A stretch of DNA of 64,000 bases. Origin: Spyradosoma sp004558035 (GTDB lineage: Bacteria; Verrucomicrobiota; Verrucomicrobiia; Opitutales; UBA953). Numbering within the stretch: position 1 is the first letter of the stretch; every line of letters begins with the position of its first letter. The translations under genes were made by a program, and so were the position numbers. Under the pieces are notes generated by a model. That model did no database searches. It had not been told where the DNA came from and saw nothing but the letters and a program-made list of their open reading frames with translations. The stretch spans positions 372,001 through 436,000 of the forward strand of contig NZ_JBNPNH010000001.1 in assembly GCF_050314555.1 (NCBI RefSeq). The letters run 5' to 3'. This document shows, piece by piece, positions 61,816 through 64,000 of this stretch.

Positions 61816-62625
61816 ATGCGTTACCAAAAACTTTTTTCCTCGCTCGAAAGCGCGCGCGAAGGCGCCTTCATTCCCTTCGTCGTGCTCGGCGATCCCGACA
61901 AAAACGCCTCGCGCGAGGCCGTCGAAGCGCTGATCGAAGGCGGCGCGGACGCGCTCGAGCTCGGCTTCCCCTTCTCCGATCCGCTCGCGGACGGCCCGAC
62001 GATTCAGGCCGCGGACAACCGCGCGCTCGACGCGGGAACGCGCATCGACGACTGCTTCGCGATCATCGCGGACGTGCGCCGCGCCCATCCCGAAATCCCG
62101 ATCGGGCTCCTCGTGTACGCGAACCTCATCGTCCGCCGAGGCGCGGAAAAATTCTTCCGCGACGCGCTCGCGGCGGGAGCGGATTCGCTGCTCGTCGCCG
62201 ACGTTCCCGTGGAGATGAGCGCGCCGTTCCGCGAGATTTCCGCGAAGACGGGGCTGCCGCTCGTGTTCATCGCGCCGCCGAACGCGGACGAGGCGACGCT
62301 CGAAGCCGTCGCGGAATTCGGGCACGGCTACACCTACCTGCTCTCGCGCGCGGGCGTCACCGGAACGGAATCCCGCGCCGGCGTTCCCGTGGACCGCGTG
62401 CTCGCCGCGCTGAAGAAATTCGGCGCGCCGCCGCCCGTGCTCGGCTTCGGCATCTCCGAGCCCGCGCAGGTGCGCGCCGCGCTCGACGCGGGCGCCGCGG
62501 GAGCGATTTCGGGCTCCGCCGTCGTGCGCCTCATCGAAAAGCACCGCGACGACGTTCCCGCGCTGCGCGCCGCCCTCCGCGCCTTCGCCGCCTCCATGAA
62601 GGCCGCCGCCCGCAAAGCCCGCTGA
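61816..62625 (+). CDS. trpA: Tryptophan synthase alpha chain
   Basis: Splits indole-3-glycerol phosphate to indole and glyceraldehyde 3-phosphate and passes indole to TrpB by a tunnel. The 269-residue TIM barrel has FIPFVVLGDPDKNAS, ELGFPFSDPLADGP with catalytic Glu48 and Asp59, LVYANLIVRRGAEKFF (canonical YxN), and the phosphate loop GFGISEPAQVRA with GAISGSAVV. It is last in the operon, 37 bp after trpB. Confidence 0.96.
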   Translation: MRYQKLFSSLESAREGAFIPFVVLGDPDKNASREAVEALIEGGADALELGFPFSDPLADGPTIQAADNRALDAGTRIDDCFAIIADVRRAHPEIPIGLLVYANLIVRRGAEKFFRDALAAGADSLLVADVPVEMSAPFREISAKTGLPLVFIAPPNADEATLEAVAEFGHGYTYLLSRAGVTGTESRAGVPVDRVLAALKKFGAPPPVLGFGISEPAQVRAALDAGAAGAISGSAVVRLIEKHRDDVPALRAALRAFAASMKAAARKAR

Positions 62626-62881
62626 CGCGAAAAAAAACGCGAAGTCAAAGGAAGTTTTTAGGGGAGAAGCGACATTCTTGTCGCTTGTCGGAATCCGTCC
62701 GCAGAAACTTTTTCCCGCCAAGACGCCAAGGCGCAAAGATTTTTTACTGGAAGTCTCAGAAGTCGACAGAAGTTTCTTTTGAAGAAAGCGATCCTTCCTG
62801 CCGCTTCCCCGAAAAATCCGCCCGCACGAACTTCCCTTTAAGCTTTGAGCTTTTTCCGAAAAGTCATCGGGAAAGAGGCGC
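62626..62881. other. Intergenic region after trpA with a shared 48 bp repeat
   Basis: No gene is supported. CGCCAAGACGCCAAGGCGCAAAG is followed by TTTTTTACTGGAAGTCTCAG and AAGTCGACAGAAGTTTCTTTT (62732-62780). This matches 53875-53920 almost base for base. A short piece CTTTAAGCTTTGAGCTTTTT (about 62838) recalls the island arms. Confidence 0.65.
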
Positions 62882-62924
62882 AAAAAAAGGCGTTCCCGCG
62901 CGTGTTTCGCGGGAACGCCTTTTT
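62882..62924. terminator. Bidirectional terminator made of two inverted GGGAACG words
   Basis: AGGCGTTCCCGCG (62888-62900), 7 nt loop, CGCGGGAACGCCT (62908-62920): a perfect 13 bp stem. An A7 tract on the left and a T5 tract on the right make it work for both trpA (plus) and the RNase E/G gene (minus). Confidence 0.88.
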
Positions 62925-62943
62925 CTCGGGAAGGAGGCGCGGA

Positions 62944-64000
62944 TCAGCGCATTTCCTCGCCGGTCTCCATGTTGACGACCTTGAAGTTCTCGACGTGGAA
63001 CGACGGGTCCGCGCGGAACGAAAGGCGGATGTTGTACGCCTTTTCCAGATCCGCGATGCTGCTGCGGTCGTCCCCGCGCAGACGGTCGAGATTCATCGGG
63101 TGCAGGAACACGCGGAAGGCGAGTTCCTTGCCGACGTTCTTCGCGTCGGAGCGCAGGCGGCGCGTCACGCTGACGATGCGGCGCTGGATTTCGACGCTGA
63201 TCGCGCGGGAGTTCTTCACGGTGCCGCGTCCCTGGCAGTACGGGCAGCCCATGTAGAGCGACGTCGTGTTGCTTTCCTGCTGGCGCTGACGCGTCATCTG
63301 CAGAATGCCGAGCTGCGAAATCGGCAGAATCTGGTGCTTCGCGCGGTCCATGCTCATCGCGTCGCGGAGGGCGTTGAAGACGGCCTTGCGGTCCTTCGGG
63401 TTCTTCATGTCCACGGTGTCGATGATGATGAGCCCGCCGAGGTTGCGCAGACGGATCTGGCGCGCGGATTCCTTCACTGCCTCGATGTTCGCCTGGACGA
63501 TGAAGTCCTTGGCGTCGCCCTTGCCCTTATGACCGCTCGTGTTGACGTCGATCGCGGTGAGCGCCTCGGTCTCGTCGATGACGATTTCGCCTCCGGACGG
63601 GAGCGGCACGCGGCGCATGTAGGTCTGCTCGATCTGGCGCTCGATGTTGAAGCGTTCGAAGATCGGAATGTTGTCCTTGTAGAGGACGACCTTGCCGCGG
63701 GAACGCGGCGAGATTTCGCCGACGAGCTTGAGGATCGTCTGGTAGTCCTCTTCGGAATCGACGAGGATGCGGTCCACGTCTTCCGTGAGGAAGTCGCGCA
63801 CGGTGCGTTCGATGAGCCCCGGCTCCTGGTAGAGCATGCAGGGCTTCGACGTCGTGTTGATGACGTTGCAGATCGCCGCCCAGCGCTTGAGCAGCATGTG
63901 CAGGTCGCGCACGAAGTAGCGGAGCTTCTTGCCCTCGCCCGCCGTGCGGATGATGACGCCCATGCCTTCCGGAATCGTCAGGCGGCGCAGCATTTTCTTG
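62944..64000 (-). CDS. rng: Ribonuclease E/G family protein (C-terminal part, runs off the window)
   Basis: At least 352 residues of an Rne/Rng endoribonuclease; the 5' part lies beyond base 64000. Seen here are the end of the S1-proximal region (LTIPEGMGVIIRTAGEGK), the RNase H-like catalytic core with IDVNTSGHKGKGD and GGLIIIDTVDMKNPKDR (metal Asp residues), and the zinc-link CPYCQGRGTVK. The small domain ends in NMETGEEMR. The protein stops soon after this domain and lacks the long degradosome scaffold of E. coli RNase E, which favours RNase G or a short RNase E. The Met at 63993 is internal. Confidence 0.93.
   Translation of the reverse strand, partial: KKMLRRLTIPEGMGVIIRTAGEGKKLRYFVRDLHMLLKRWAAICNVINTTSKPCMLYQEPGLIERTVRDFLTEDVDRILVDSEEDYQTILKLVGEISPRSRGKVVLYKDNIPIFERFNIERQIEQTYMRRVPLPSGGEIVIDETEALTAIDVNTSGHKGKGDAKDFIVQANIEAVKESARQIRLRNLGGLIIIDTVDMKNPKDRKAVFNALRDAMSMDRAKHQILPISQLGILQMTRQRQQESNTTSLYMGCPYCQGRGTVKNSRAISVEIQRRIVSVTRRLRSDAKNVGKELAFRVFLHPMNLDRLRGDDRSSIADLEKAYNIRLSFRADPSFHVENFKVVNMETGEEMR

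Overview
This 64 kb window is a high-GC bacterial chromosome segment. It most likely comes from a Verrucomicrobiota member, probably of the Opitutae type. That assignment is inferred from a PEP-CTERM protein with an Arg/Lys tail, a GxxExxY (PDDEXK_3) gene, fused trpGD and trpCF genes, meso-diaminopimelate dehydrogenase, a NamZ/DUF1343 protein, and many palindromic repeats between genes. There is no rRNA and no CRISPR array. Two tRNAs with encoded CCA are present. A dnaA gene with an AT-rich, DnaA-box-bearing upstream region makes 2.3-2.8 kb a candidate replication origin.

Layout. 0-12 kb is core metabolism: birA, sufT, dnaA, a DUF5009 membrane protein, an MTA/SAH deaminase-like amidohydrolase, a YeiH transporter, aroC, a CobW-like protein, menA, a HEPN/MNT pair and a stand-alone coaB. 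12-19 kb is accessory: small membrane or secreted proteins, a secreted Cys-His protease-like protein, and prophage relics including two inverted fragments fused tail to tail near 17.1 kb. 19-32 kb is again core: namZ, ddh, pyrC, tRNA(CAU), pyrF, argA, thyA, folA, an O-antigen-ligase-like protein, hemC and hemD. 32-40 kb carries a 1549-residue DUF4011/Upf1-like helicase with a nuclease-like tail, a GH36-like glycosidase and a second DUF5009 protein. 40-51 kb holds tRNA-Leu, several small enzymes, clpB, lysS, lolC and lolD split by a small inverted-repeat element, an M42 peptidase and menG. 51-55 kb has a rubredoxin-TPP enzyme fusion, an RHH protein and a PEP-CTERM protein. 55-62.6 kb is the complete tryptophan operon: leader peptide and attenuator, trpE, trpGD, trpCF, trpB, trpA. 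The window ends inside an RNase E/G gene.

How the genes fit together. aroC supplies chorismate to the trp operon, and menA and menG belong to menaquinone synthesis. thyA, folA and 5-formyl-THF cyclo-ligase serve folate and dTMP metabolism. ddh makes meso-DAP for wall and lysine, while NamZ-type muramidases recycle wall. hemC and hemD form the tetrapyrrole core. lolC and lolD belong to the lipoprotein-export ABC transporter, which supports a Gram-negative envelope.

Most unusual signals. (1) The octamer-like word GGGAACG/CGTTCCC (usually GCGGGAACGC) recurs several times per kb on both strands. It sits inside genes, where it dictates codon choice, and as inverted pairs in terminators, much as DNA-uptake sequences do in other bacteria. 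(2) A 435 bp element has perfect 19 bp terminal inverted repeats around a PD-(D/E)XK GxxExxY gene and is inserted between lolC and lolD; gene-less relatives lie at 8.85 kb and 60.4 kb. (3) A family of large modular hairpin islands shares a CGGCTTCGCCG core. (4) The trp leader reads as a textbook attenuator, with a peptide carrying three adjacent Trp codons and mutually exclusive hairpins.
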